The translations under genes were made by a program, and so were the position numbers. A DNA stretch of 64,000 bases from Sinomonas gamaensis (GTDB lineage Bacteria > Actinomycetota > Actinomycetes > Actinomycetales > Micrococcaceae), in assembly GCF_005876955.1 (NCBI RefSeq), contig NZ_SSCL01000011.1:1-64000 (forward strand), given 5' to 3'. Position 1 is the first letter of the stretch. Every line of letters begins with the position of its first letter. Below, piece by piece: positions 52,053 through 60,352 of this stretch. The notes under the pieces were generated by a model. The model did no database searches, was not told where the DNA came from, and saw only the letters and a list, made by a program, of their open reading frames with translations.

Positions 52053-52808
52053 ATGGACTGGAGCATCCAGGAAGTCGCCAGACTGGCCGGCACAACGAGC
52101 CGAACCCTGCGCCATTACGGCAGCATCGGGCTGCTCGAACCGAGCCGTGTCGGCCACAACGGCTACCGCTACTACGACGAGGAGTCGCTCGTGCGGCTCC
52201 AGCGCATCCTCCTCCTCCGTGACCTCGGCCTGAGCCTGCCGGCCGTCGCAGAGGTCCTCGGGAACCACAGGGACCAGACCGAAGCGCTGCGCGCGCACCT
52301 CGCGTGGCTGCGGCAGGAACAGGACCGGCTTGCGCGCCAGGCGCGGGCCGTGGAATCCACGATTCAGCATTTGGAAGGAGATGGGCCGCTCATGGCCGAG
52401 GAGATGTTCGACGGATTCGACCACACCCAGTTCAAGGACGAGGTCGAGGCCCGATGGGGCGCGAAGGCGTATGCCGACAGCGATGCCTGGTGGCGCGGAC
52501 TGGGCCCCCAGGGGCAGCGGGACTGGAAGGAGCGGCTGTCCCGGCTCATGGAGGATTGGCGGGCGGCCGCGGTCAGCGGGGCGTCGCCCGAGAGCGACAC
52601 CGCCCAGACCCTCGCAGCCCGGCACGCCGACTGGCTGCGAAGCATCCCGGGAACTCCCGGGTACCCCGAAGGGCCGGCGAAGGAGTACGTGCTGGGCCTC
52701 GCTGACCTGTACGTGGACGACGAGCGCTTCGCGGCGAACTATGGCGGCACCGAGGGTGCGGCATTCGTGCGCGATGCACTGCGGGTGTACGCAGCGCGGG
52801 AGCTGTAG
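52053..52808 (+). CDS. MerR-family regulator with TipAS antibiotic-recognition domain
   Basis: 251 residues: N-terminal MerR helix-turn-helix (WSIQEVARLAGTTSRTLRHY, GLLEPSRVGHNGYRYYDEES, LVRLQRILLLRDLGLSLPAV), a coiled dimerisation helix (HLAWLRQEQDRLARQARAVE), and a C-terminal TipAS domain (EEMFDGFDHTQFKDEVEARW, DSDAWWRGLGPQGQRDWKE). TipA-type proteins sense thiopeptides and other hydrophobic compounds. AAGGAGGG precedes the ATG. Autoregulated through the 19-base-spacer promoter. Confidence 0.92.
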   Translation: MDWSIQEVARLAGTTSRTLRHYGSIGLLEPSRVGHNGYRYYDEESLVRLQRILLLRDLGLSLPAVAEVLGNHRDQTEALRAHLAWLRQEQDRLARQARAVESTIQHLEGDGPLMAEEMFDGFDHTQFKDEVEARWGAKAYADSDAWWRGLGPQGQRDWKERLSRLMEDWRAAAVSGASPESDTAQTLAARHADWLRSIPGTPGYPEGPAKEYVLGLADLYVDDERFAANYGGTEGAAFVRDALRVYAAREL

Positions 52809-52839
52809 CGCGGGCCCACACGGTCCTAGGCTGGGCGGC

Positions 52840-53214
52840 ATGCGAGTCAAGATGTGCAGCATCCATGTGACCGACCCCGCCGCGGCCCATCGCTTCTACA
52901 CCGAGACCCTCGGCTTCGAGACCCTCATGGCCGTCCCTGAGGCGAATCTCTTCATCGTCTCCTCGGACGGCACTCCGGGCCTCGGGCTGCTGCTCGAACC
53001 GAGCGACAACCCGGTTGCCGAGGCGTACCGGACCGGTGTCTACGAGCAGGGCCTGCCCGCGATCGTGTTCGGGTCCCCTGACGTCCGCGGCGAGTACGAG
53101 CGGTTGACGACGGCGGGCGTCGCCTTCCGCGGGGAGCCCTCGGAGGGGCCGGCTGGCGTCACGGCGATCTTCGACGACACGTGCGGGAACCTGATCCAGC
53201 TCCACCAGGACTGA
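52840..53214 (+). CDS. VOC/glyoxalase-fold protein
   Basis: 124 residues of the vicinal-oxygen-chelate fold with two beta-alpha-beta-beta-beta modules. Seen: VKMCSIHVTDPAAAHRFYTE, GFETLMAVPEANLFIVSSDG, LPAIVFGSPDVRGEYERLTT, and AIFDDTCGNLIQLHQD, with possible metal ligands His8 (SIHV) and the C-terminal DxxxNLIQL segment. Relatives include resistance and glyoxalase enzymes; the substrate is unknown. Follows merR by 31 bases and may be its target. A hairpin terminator follows. Confidence 0.85.
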   Translation: MRVKMCSIHVTDPAAAHRFYTETLGFETLMAVPEANLFIVSSDGTPGLGLLLEPSDNPVAEAYRTGVYEQGLPAIVFGSPDVRGEYERLTTAGVAFRGEPSEGPAGVTAIFDDTCGNLIQLHQD

Positions 53215-53217
53215 AGC

Positions 53218-53257
53218 GAGAGATGGCCGCGCGTCCCCCAACGCGCGGCCACCTCTC
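53218..53257. terminator. Hairpin terminator between VOC and MFS genes
   Basis: GAGAGATGGCCGCGCGT pairs with ACGCGCGGCCACCTCTC (16 of 17) across a 6-base C-rich loop, 3 bases after the VOC stop and 15 bases before the convergent MFS stop. Confidence 0.8.
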
Positions 53258-53271
53258 ACCCAAATGCGTGC

Positions 53272-54765
53272 TCAGATCCTGGCGCGCCGGCGCTCTCGGA
53301 CCTGCCACCAGCGGGGCGCGACTGCGACGAGCAGACCGACGATCGCCACCGCCGTGCTCAAGGCGAGGCCAGGGCGGAAGACGTCCAGCATCGCTGCCGC
53401 CGAGGCGGGCCCTCCGGAGCTGCCGTGGCCACCCGAGCCGACGAGCGCCGTCGTTACCGCGAGGACCAGGGCCGCGCCAACCTGCGTGCTGGTCTGGATG
53501 AGGCCGGCGGCGAGGCCCTGTTCATCGTTGTGGATGCCGGCGGTCGCCTGCACGTTGATGGACGGGAAGCCGAGCGCGAAGCCGACGCCAAGCAGCAGCA
53601 CGGACGGGAGGATGTCCGCCGCATACACCGGTTGCGTGCCGATGCGGAGGAACAGCAGGTAGCCGACCGAGAGCGAGAGCAGGCCTGCGACGACCAGCCG
53701 CGTCGCGCCGAAGCGGTCGATGAGTCGGCTTGCGAACGGGGCGCTGCCCGCCACCATCAGGCCCGCGGGAAGCAGGGCGAGGGCCATCGAGAGCGGTGCC
53801 CAGCCGAGAACTGACTGCAGGTACAGCGTCACGATGAACTGGAAGCTCAGGTAGGAGCCGAAGAGGGCGACGGCGGAGAGGTTCGCCCGGGCGACCCACC
53901 CCTCACGCAGGATGCCGAAGCGGATGAGCGGGTGCCTGACGCGCGTCTCGATCCAGGCGAACGCGGCGAGGACGAGCGCAGACACCGCGAAGCCGCCGAT
54001 CGTTCGCGCGGAACCCCAGCCGGCGTCGGGTGCCGAAACGAGCGTGAAGACGAGCCCAAGCATGCCGGCCGAAAGGGTGACGGCGCCCCAGACGTCGTGG
54101 CCGCCGTCGCCCGCCGGCTTGTCCCGGGGGATGAAGCGGAGGCCCAGAAGCACGGCGACCACGGCGATCGGCACGGAGAAGAGGAAGGTCCAGCGCCAGC
54201 TGAGGGCCGTCATGAGGCCGCCGACCACGAGTCCGAGCGAGAAGCCGCTCGCGCCGAACGTCGTATAGATCGAGATCGCGCGGTTGCGCTCGCGGCCTTC
54301 GGCGAAGTTCGTGGTGATGATCGAGAAGCCGGTGGGCGCGGTGAAGGCTGCTGCCAGGCCTTTGATGAAGCGTGTGGCAATGAGCAGGGATGGGTCGCTC
54401 ACCAGGCCGCCCAAGAGCGAGGCGGCGGCGAATACGGTGAGGGCCGCGAGGAAGATCCGACGGCGCCCGAGGAGGTCGGCCATGCGCCCACCGAGCATCA
54501 GGAGGGACCCGTAGCCGAGCACGTACCCGGAGACAATCCACTGCAGGGCGCCCGTGTCGAGGCCGAGTTCGCGCCCGATGGAGGGGAGCGCGACGCCGAC
54601 CATCGATACGTCGAGCCCGTCGAGCGCGAGCACGACGCACAGGGTCACGAGGAGGAGCCACTGGCCGCGGCTCCACGGCTTGGAGCTGGTTGCTGAAGGG
54701 GCGACCGGGATGGAGGAGGTCTTCGGGGCGGCCAAGTCGGTCAGAGAAGTCAGGTCTTGCGCCAT
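53272..54765 (-). CDS. MFS exporter (DHA2 family, EmrB/QacA-like)
   Basis: 497 residues, about 14 helices. Seen: LALDGLDVSMVGVALPSIGR, QWIVSGYVLGYGSLLMLGGR, MADLLGRRRIFLAALTVFAA (motif A), TAPTGFSIITTNFAEGRER, and ASGFSLGLVVGGLMTALSWR (motif C). ATG 54765 (MAQDLT) chosen; an earlier ATG is in frame but adds residues that overlap the operator. Divergent from a marR gene, suggesting MarR-controlled drug or phenolic export. Confidence 0.9.
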   Translation of the reverse strand: MAQDLTSLTDLAAPKTSSIPVAPSATSSKPWSRGQWLLLVTLCVVLALDGLDVSMVGVALPSIGRELGLDTGALQWIVSGYVLGYGSLLMLGGRMADLLGRRRIFLAALTVFAAASLLGGLVSDPSLLIATRFIKGLAAAFTAPTGFSIITTNFAEGRERNRAISIYTTFGASGFSLGLVVGGLMTALSWRWTFLFSVPIAVVAVLLGLRFIPRDKPAGDGGHDVWGAVTLSAGMLGLVFTLVSAPDAGWGSARTIGGFAVSALVLAAFAWIETRVRHPLIRFGILREGWVARANLSAVALFGSYLSFQFIVTLYLQSVLGWAPLSMALALLPAGLMVAGSAPFASRLIDRFGATRLVVAGLLSLSVGYLLFLRIGTQPVYAADILPSVLLLGVGFALGFPSINVQATAGIHNDEQGLAAGLIQTSTQVGAALVLAVTTALVGSGGHGSSGGPASAAAMLDVFRPGLALSTAVAIVGLLVAVAPRWWQVRERRRARI

Positions 54766-54787
54766 GGACAAGGACAGTACATGACAC

Positions 54788-54835
54788 ATCATTGGATGAC
54801 AAGGAAAAGAATGATGCGGAAATAGATTCCTTGTC
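54788..54835. promoter_or_regulatory. Likely MarR operator in the MFS-marR promoter
   Basis: Two nested inverted repeats: GACAAGGAA (54798-54806) with TTCCTTGTC (54827-54835), and ATCATT (54788-54793) with AATGAT (54810-54815). A -10-like TATACT is at 54840-54845 just before marR. Position and symmetry fit MarR repression of both genes. Confidence 0.65.
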
Positions 54836-54852
54836 GCGGTATACTCGTGGGC

Positions 54853-55233
54853 ATGTCAACGGAGGCGGAGCCGCGGCTGGTCGAACAGTGGCGAGCGATC
54901 CAGAGTGCGTACCTGAAGACGTCGAACGCCTTGGACCGCGAGCTCTCGGCCCGGCACGGCATCGGACTGAACGAATTCGAAACCCTGGACCTGCTCGCGG
55001 AGCACACGAGCGAGAAGTGCCGCATGAAGGACCTCACGGCAGATTCGCCGATGACGCAGAGCGCCCTCTCGAAGATCGTCGACCGTCTCGAGAAGGGCGG
55101 CTACGTGCGCCGCGCGGCCTGCGCGGAGGACCGCCGTTCGCTGTTCGTCGAACTCACGGATGCCGGAGCGAAGCTCCACGAAGAGGCAGCCGTGACGCAC
55201 CGCGAGCTTCTGGCGGCGAATCTCCAGAGCTAG
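54853..55233 (+). CDS. MarR-family transcriptional regulator
   Basis: 126 residues. Seen: winged helix-turn-helix (LDLLAEHTSEKCRMKDLTAD, SPMTQSALSKIVDRLEKGGY, VRRAACAEDRRSLFVELTDA) flanked by helices that form the dimer. ATG at 54853 has no clear ribosome site and lies only about 8 bases after a TATACT, so the message may be leaderless. Divergent from the exporter it probably represses. Confidence 0.9.
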   Translation: MSTEAEPRLVEQWRAIQSAYLKTSNALDRELSARHGIGLNEFETLDLLAEHTSEKCRMKDLTADSPMTQSALSKIVDRLEKGGYVRRAACAEDRRSLFVELTDAGAKLHEEAAVTHRELLAANLQS

Positions 55234-55260
55234 CCGGACAAAGGCCCGCGGGCCCGCACG

Positions 55261-55671
55261 TCAGTGGAAGTGGCGGGACTGGCCCTTGGTCTTGGTCGCC
55301 TTCTCGGCGGCCGCGTCCCTGATGCGCTTCTGCTCGTCGCGGACGGCGGCCATGTTCGCCCTCTCGTCGACGAGCCACTGCGGACGATTCTGAAGCAGGT
55401 CGCTGATCTCCTGCGTCGTCAGCGCCTCGGTGACCCCAGCCCGCGCGAGCCCGCTGATCGTCACGTTGAGCTTCTGCGCGACGACCGGGCGCGGGTGCGG
55501 CCCGTTCCGGCGCAGCTCTGCGAGCCACTCCGGAGGATTCGACTGGAGCTCGTCCAGCTGCTCCCTCGACACTTCGCCCTCCTGGAACTCCGGCGGGGCG
55601 GCGGGCAGGTAGATGCCCAGCTTCTTCGCGGCAGTGGCCGGCTTCATGGACTGGGGCTTGCGGGAGGTCAT
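55261..55671 (-). CDS. DUF5997-family protein
   Basis: 136 residues. Seen: MKPATAAKKLGIYLPAAPPE, REQLDELQSNPPEWLAELRR, GPHPRPVVAQKLNVTISGLA, and LTTQEISDLLQNRPQWLVDE, matching DUF5997; a helix-turn-helix-like middle (RPVVAQKLNVTISGLARAGV) suggests DNA or protein binding. ATG 55671. Divergent from the LysR effector-domain gene with 30 bases between starts, a repeated actinobacterial arrangement. Function unknown. Confidence 0.83.
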   Translation of the reverse strand: MTSRKPQSMKPATAAKKLGIYLPAAPPEFQEGEVSREQLDELQSNPPEWLAELRRNGPHPRPVVAQKLNVTISGLARAGVTEALTTQEISDLLQNRPQWLVDERANMAAVRDEQKRIRDAAAEKATKTKGQSRHFH

Positions 55672-55701
55672 GGATCTAGGGTACTGGGCTACGGTTGACG
55701 A

Positions 55702-56439
55702 ATGGATTCCGAGCCCACACCCCCGGCCCTGCGGGTCGCGTTCGTCACCGGCGTCTCGCCGGGGAAGTGGTTCCACCGCTGGGAGGAACGGTTCCCTGAG
55801 GCGCCGCTCGCCTCGCAGATGGTCGACGACGGCGAACAGGTCGCCGTGCTCCGCGACGGCCGCGCGGACATCGCGTTCGTGCGCCTTCCCGTGGACCGCG
55901 ACGGCCTTCACGTCATCCCGCTCTATGAGGAGCTGCCGGTGGTCGTGGCCCCGAAAGGCCACGAGATCCAGGCTTTCGACGAGGTGCCCCTCGCCGAGAT
56001 CGAGGAGGAGCTCTTCGAGTACGACGGCGGCGCCTCCGAGCGCTTGGACCTCGTCGAAGGCGGGGCGGGCCTTGCAATCCTCCCCATGAGCGTGGTCCGC
56101 CACTTCAACCGCAAGGAGCTCCGCTACCGGCCGGTGACGGGGGTGCCTGAATATGGGGTCGGAGTCGCCTGGCTGCGCGAGAACGAGAGCGAGGCCATTC
56201 AGGAATTCATCGGCGTGGTGCGCGGACGTTCCGCGACGAGCTCCCGCCAGGCCTCGGTTCAGCGCGACCAGCGGGAGGCCGCGAAACAGCGGAGGTCCGA
56301 GCGGTCGGCGGCCCAGAAGGAGGCCGCCCGGAAAGAGGCCCCCAAGAAGGCCACCCCCAAGAAAGCCGCCCCGCGCCAGGCGGCCGCGAGCCCAGGGAAG
56401 GGCCGTCGCCCTGGTGCCGGGCGCCGTCGTCCTCGTTAG
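55702..56439 (+). CDS. LysR-type effector-binding domain protein lacking HTH, with basic tail
   Basis: 245 residues. Residues about 8-175 are a periplasmic-binding-like LysR effector domain (RVAFVTGVSPGKWFHRWEER, DDGEQVAVLRDGRADIAFVR, YEELPVVVAPKGHEIQAF, VEGGAGLAILPMSVVRHFNR) with no preceding winged helix. From about 185 it changes to a Lys/Arg/Ala-rich tail with KKATPKKAAPRQAA and GKGRRPGAGRRRPR, like histone H1 or mycobacterial HupB tails. The divergent DUF5997 may supply DNA-binding specificity. A clear but unexplained architecture; -35-like TTGACG lies just upstream of ATG. Confidence 0.85.
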   Translation: MDSEPTPPALRVAFVTGVSPGKWFHRWEERFPEAPLASQMVDDGEQVAVLRDGRADIAFVRLPVDRDGLHVIPLYEELPVVVAPKGHEIQAFDEVPLAEIEEELFEYDGGASERLDLVEGGAGLAILPMSVVRHFNRKELRYRPVTGVPEYGVGVAWLRENESEAIQEFIGVVRGRSATSSRQASVQRDQREAAKQRRSERSAAQKEAARKEAPKKATPKKAAPRQAAASPGKGRRPGAGRRRPR

Positions 56440-56457
56440 ACGCCGCCCTCGTTCGCC

Positions 56458-56901
56458 TTAGCTGTCCTCGCTGGGTTTGCGGGTCAGGGTCCAGACGTTG
56501 GCTCCGTCGCGCCGCTCGCACGTGATCGTCGTCAGGAGCTGGCGGGCCAAGGCGAGTCCGCGGCCCGCCTCCGAGTCTGGATCCGGCATGCTGCCCGCGT
56601 TCTCGGGAAGGTTCACGGGCTGGGCGCCGAGCTCGAAGAGCCGCGCGAGGAGAAGGTCGCGACGCACCTCGAGCTCGAGATCCAGTTCGACGTGGTCGCC
56701 GGACGGCGACTTCGCGTGCTTCACCGCGTTCGTGACCACTTCGACGACGGCGAGCTCGAAGGGAAGCCGGTCGTCGGGGGAGATCACTTCGGCGGTCTGC
56801 CAGACCCGTCCGAGCTCGTCCTGGACGTCGTCGACGATCATGACCGTGGCGCGTCCTCGGACGTGCCCCTCTGCCAGCGGCTTAGGCATCCTTGTACGCA
56901 T
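56458..56901 (-). CDS. RsbW-like anti-sigma/Ser-Thr kinase ATPase
   Basis: 147 residues of the GHKL ATPase fold (HATPase_c_2). Seen: N-box FELAVVEVVTNAVKHAKSP, G1 region GSMPDPDSEAGRGLALARQL, and the final strand (NVWTLTRKPS). Such kinases phosphorylate a STAS partner or bind a sigma factor. It overlaps the STAS gene end, so it may begin at 56901 or at ATG 56889. Last gene of the leftward operon with SpoIIE-type phosphatase, GT2 and STAS, so it probably antagonises the STAS protein. No sigma-factor gene is present here. Confidence 0.85.
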   Translation of the reverse strand: MRTRMPKPLAEGHVRGRATVMIVDDVQDELGRVWQTAEVISPDDRLPFELAVVEVVTNAVKHAKSPSGDHVELDLELEVRRDLLLARLFELGAQPVNLPENAGSMPDPDSEAGRGLALARQLLTTITCERRDGANVWTLTRKPSEDS

Positions 56902-57214
56902 CCTCGACGTGGCGGTACGGGGTCAGGATCCGATCCATGCTCGTGAGCTTGAGGACCATCTCCACCTGTTCTCCGACGTTGGCGATCCGGAGGTCGCCAC
57001 CCGCCTGGCGCGCGGCCTTGAGGCACCCCACGAGCGCGCCCAGTCCGGACGAGTCCATGAACTCCGTGTCGCCGAGGTTCAGCACGAGGAGCCGGTGACC
57101 GGACTCGATCGCATCGGCGACGGTGGCCTTGAGCAGGGGTGCACCCACCATATTGAGTCGGCCTTGGGCCGACACCTCCGTGTACCCGTCCCGCTCCTCG
57201 ACGGCGAATCTCAT
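56882..57214 (-). CDS. STAS-domain anti-anti-sigma-like protein
   Basis: 110 residues, single STAS domain of the SpoIIAA/RsbV kind. Seen: LVLNLGDTEFMDSSGLGALV with the phosphorylatable Ser in DSSG, YTEVSAQGRLNMVGAPLLKA and DLRIANVGEQVEMVLKLTSM. ATG 57214 follows AAGGAG and overlaps the glycosyltransferase stop by four bases, so STAS is made with the GT2 enzyme. Between the phosphatase (upstream) and kinase (downstream) it is the natural switch protein. Its partner is either a sigma factor elsewhere or the GT2 itself. Confidence 0.9.
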   Translation of the reverse strand: MRFAVEERDGYTEVSAQGRLNMVGAPLLKATVADAIESGHRLLVLNLGDTEFMDSSGLGALVGCLKAARQAGGDLRIANVGEQVEMVLKLTSMDRILTPYRHVEDAYKDA

Positions 57215-59175
57215 TTCTTCTCCTTGGTCGTCTGGAAGGCCGATTCCCTCGCAGGATCGTAGCCGCGGTATTTGGCGGCACCGATCAAAACGCTCAGCAG
57301 CGCAAAGTCGAAAACTGTCCACGCAATATTGACGAGCGTGCCCAGACCCTGATTGAGGCCGAGCACCCAGCGGACAATACCCGCAACGCACGCAATCACC
57401 AGGAGCGCGGCGACTATCGCCTGTGGCCACAGCAGGCGCAGCGGACGCCCGCCCTCCTGCCGCGCCTTCGGGGTCACCGCGAAGCCGAGCGGCCGCCCGA
57501 ACCAGACGTTGGCCGCCGCGGTGGTGCACGCCTTGATCCACGTGGGGAACAGCGCGAGGTTGTACTGCTGCCCACGCCACGTCTTCGCCCCCTGGGCCGC
57601 GACCCAGAACATGAGCTGGTTGACCACCATGAACGGGAAGAACCGGGCGAAGAAGTCCACGCTGATGGCGTTGACGGGAAGCACCCCAGCGAGGAGGTAG
57701 GCGAGTGGGCCGGCGAAGTACACGACCGCCGCGAAGCCCGAAAGATAGCTCCACATGGTGTTGAAGTACATGAGGCGCTGCCCCCATGAGAGGCCGCGCA
57801 TCGTCAGCGGACTCTCCCGCAGCATGACCTGCACCGTGCCCTGAGCCCATCTGGTGCGCTGGGTCAGCATGGACGGAAGATCCTCGGGGGCGAGGCCCAC
57901 CGCGAGGATCTCGTGGTGGTAGATGCTCCGCCAGCCCGAGGCGTGCAGCCTCATTGAGGTCGACATGTCCTCCGTGACGGAGATCGTGGAGAGGGGCATG
58001 ATGGGCTGTGCCTCATGCAGGCGTTCGACGCTCAGCGCGTCCAGAACGGCCCGGACCGACTCAAGCGCGCCGAGCGGCGACAGATCGCGGGCCGCGAGGC
58101 GCTCCACCGCCTCGTCGAGCTCCTCTGTCGCCTCGTCGAACGGGCTGTCCATGCCGAGCTCTTCGCGGAGCGCGGCCACGTCGATGGACACTCCCGCGAG
58201 ATCCTCGGCCACGAGCGTGCGGACTGCCGCGTCCACGTTCGCCTGCACGCGGTAGGTCGCATCGCCGATCGAATCCCCGGCGACGAGACGGCGCGAGCCC
58301 TCGCCGATGGCGGACTCGACGTGGCTGAGCAGCGAGGCGACCTTGGGATCGCGGGCCTCGGGTCGGCGTCGTGCCCGTCGCACCACCCGCTGGCCGACGG
58401 CGAGGGCGCGCCGCACCCGCGCCTCCGTGTCCGCCACATAGTTCGTCAGCCCGAGCTGCATCAGTGCCTCGCGCCGGAGGACGGCGTTCGAACCGCAGAA
58501 GAAGGCCGCATTCCAGCCATCCTTGCCCTGCTGGATCGGGCCGTAGAACAACGGGGCCTGACTCCCGAGGGGATCGTCGTCCGGGACGTTGCCGAAGTAC
58601 TGGGGAGTCTGGACGAACGCGACCTTTCGGTCATTGAAGTAGCCGAGGGTGCGGTCGAGGATTTCGGGGTACGGCACCTGGTCGGCGTCGAGGATGAGGA
58701 TGAACTCGCCCGTCGTCTCGTGCAGCGCGTTGTTGAGGTTGCCCGCCTTTGCGTGGCGCGGTTTGTCCACCCATTCAGCGCCTCGGGACAGGTAGCCTGC
58801 CCCCAGGCGCTCGACGGCCTCTCGCATCTCGGGGCGGGCGCCGTCGTCGAGCACCCAGGTGCGGTGGGGGTAGTGGATGGCGAGGGCCGCCCGTGCGGTG
58901 GCGAGGACGAGCTCCGGCTCCTCGTTGTAGGTGGTGATGAAGACATCGACGTTCAGCCCCGGCGGCGCCTGCGGCGGGTCCTCACGCTGCGACATCCGCC
59001 AAACCGTCAGGGAAAACAGCGTGACGTCGATGAATGAATAGGTCTCCGCGAGCACGAGCGGTATGGCAATCCACCAGGCGTCCCAATTGAGCGACGCCGT
59101 CCATCTCCAGACGACGTAATTCAATCCGGCGATGACCGAGAGGGCGGCGAGGATTCTGATGATCAGGCGGGTCAC
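57211..59175 (-). CDS. Processive GT2 glycosyltransferase (cellulose synthase-like)
   Basis: Membrane polysaccharide synthase of 654 residues. Seen: two N-terminal helices, then VDVFITTYNEEPELVLATA, DKPRHAKAGNLNNALHETTG, catalytic DADQVPYPEILDRTL (DxD), TED (in SVTEDMSTSMRL), QxxRW (in LTQRTRWAQGTVQV) and several C-terminal helices, as in BcsA. There is no PilZ domain for c-di-GMP. Unusual: about 140 residues rich in Arg/Ala/Glu (RRALAVGQRVVRRARRR to VRAVLDALSVERLHE) are inserted between FFCGSNAVLRR and TED. GTG start is uncertain (59175 or 59205). No BcsB, BcsZ or UDP-glucose genes nearby; the polymer is unknown. Confidence 0.88.
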   Translation of the reverse strand: MTRLIIRILAALSVIAGLNYVVWRWTASLNWDAWWIAIPLVLAETYSFIDVTLFSLTVWRMSQREDPPQAPPGLNVDVFITTYNEEPELVLATARAALAIHYPHRTWVLDDGARPEMREAVERLGAGYLSRGAEWVDKPRHAKAGNLNNALHETTGEFILILDADQVPYPEILDRTLGYFNDRKVAFVQTPQYFGNVPDDDPLGSQAPLFYGPIQQGKDGWNAAFFCGSNAVLRREALMQLGLTNYVADTEARVRRALAVGQRVVRRARRRPEARDPKVASLLSHVESAIGEGSRRLVAGDSIGDATYRVQANVDAAVRTLVAEDLAGVSIDVAALREELGMDSPFDEATEELDEAVERLAARDLSPLGALESVRAVLDALSVERLHEAQPIMPLSTISVTEDMSTSMRLHASGWRSIYHHEILAVGLAPEDLPSMLTQRTRWAQGTVQVMLRESPLTMRGLSWGQRLMYFNTMWSYLSGFAAVVYFAGPLAYLLAGVLPVNAISVDFFARFFPFMVVNQLMFWVAAQGAKTWRGQQYNLALFPTWIKACTTAAANVWFGRPLGFAVTPKARQEGGRPLRLLWPQAIVAALLVIACVAGIVRWVLGLNQGLGTLVNIAWTVFDFALLSVLIGAAKYRGYDPARESAFQTTKEKK

Positions 59176-59191
59176 GGGGTACCGAATTCCC

Positions 59192-60262
59192 TCACGACTC
59201 AGCACGGCGGACGACGATTGCGGTCGTATCGTCCTGGCTCGTGGTGTCGAGGCCGATGATGGCACGGACCGCCGCGTCGGCGTCCGGCGCTTCGAGCACC
59301 GCAGCCGCTGCCGCGTTCAGGGCGGTGTCGACGCGCGGGAAGGCCTCGAGGAGGCCGTCGCTCAGGGCCACGAGTGCACCGCCGGGCTCGAGGCGGCTGT
59401 CGTGGGCCGTCCATTCCGCGCCCTGGAGAAGGCCGATCGGCGGCCCCGAGGTGGTGAGGCGCTCCCACATCCCGTCCGGGTGGATGAGCAGGCCGAGACC
59501 GTGTCCGGCGTCCACATACGTGAAGTCGCCGGTTGAGGCGTCGAGGCGCGTGTGCAGGAGCGTGACGAAGGATCCGAGCCGGAGGAGGTCCGGCTCGAGG
59601 GCACGCGCCGCCGTGCCCACGAGGGCGCCCGGGCCCTGCTCGAGGCGGCCCGGCCGGAGGACCGCCCGTGCTGTGGCGGCGACGAGGGCCGCGCCCATGC
59701 CCTTGCCCATGGCATCGGCGAGGGTGAAGGCCAGGGACGAACCGTCCGACTCCCAATCGAAGAAGTCACCGCCCACGCTGCGGGACGGGTGGCACGCGCC
59801 GGCGACGTCGTACCCGGGAACGTTGGGGGCATGCTCTGGGAGGAGGCCTTGCTGGACCCGCGCCGCGGTCTGCAGCTCGCTCTCCGGGAGCGAGGCAGCC
59901 CGCGGCCTCCGGAAGAGGGCCTCGACGCGCGCCTGGAGCTCGCGCGGGCTGAAGGGCTTCGCGAGAACGTCGTCGGCCCCGCGCTCAAGGGCTTCGAGGC
60001 GGTCCGCCTCGGCGGCGCGCGCCGTGACCACGAGGATATAGGCGTTGCTGAAGAGGCGGAGCGTGCGGCAGACCTCGAGGCCGTCGAGGTCGGGGAGGCC
60101 GAGGTCGAGGGTGATGAGGTCAGGCGTAATACGCCGTGCAGTTTCCAAAGCAGGATATCCTGCGCCTGCGCTCGTCGCCTCGAACCCTTGACGGGTGAGC
60201 GTTGCCTCGAGGAGACGTCGGATATCGGGATTGTCCTCGATGATGAGTGCGCGACCTGACAT
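59192..60262 (-). CDS. Response regulator with SpoIIE/PP2C-type phosphatase output
   Basis: 356 residues: receiver domain (about 1-120; LIIEDNPDIRRLLEATL, phospho-Asp in TLDLGLPDLDG, Lys in VLAKPFSPREL) followed by a PPM-type phosphatase (about 150-350; ARVQQGLLPEH, CHPSRSVGGDFFDWESDG, TLADAMGKGMGAALVAATAR, TYVDAGHGLGLLIHPDG, LVALSDGLLEAF, QDDTTAIVVRR). In this class phosphorylation of REC activates dephosphorylation of a STAS protein. ATG 60262 follows GAAGGGAG. Head gene of the operon that encodes GT2, STAS and kinase; divergent from a histidine kinase. Confidence 0.92.
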   Translation of the reverse strand: MSGRALIIEDNPDIRRLLEATLTRQGFEATSAGAGYPALETARRITPDLITLDLGLPDLDGLEVCRTLRLFSNAYILVVTARAAEADRLEALERGADDVLAKPFSPRELQARVEALFRRPRAASLPESELQTAARVQQGLLPEHAPNVPGYDVAGACHPSRSVGGDFFDWESDGSSLAFTLADAMGKGMGAALVAATARAVLRPGRLEQGPGALVGTAARALEPDLLRLGSFVTLLHTRLDASTGDFTYVDAGHGLGLLIHPDGMWERLTTSGPPIGLLQGAEWTAHDSRLEPGGALVALSDGLLEAFPRVDTALNAAAAAVLEAPDADAAVRAIIGLDTTSQDDTTAIVVRRAES

Positions 60263-60352
60263 GGAACTCCCTTCTATGGCTAACTGAATCATTTCTGACC
60301 GGCGATGTCACAGACTTGTCTGTTGAATATCACGTAGGTGACGGGAGGCGAC

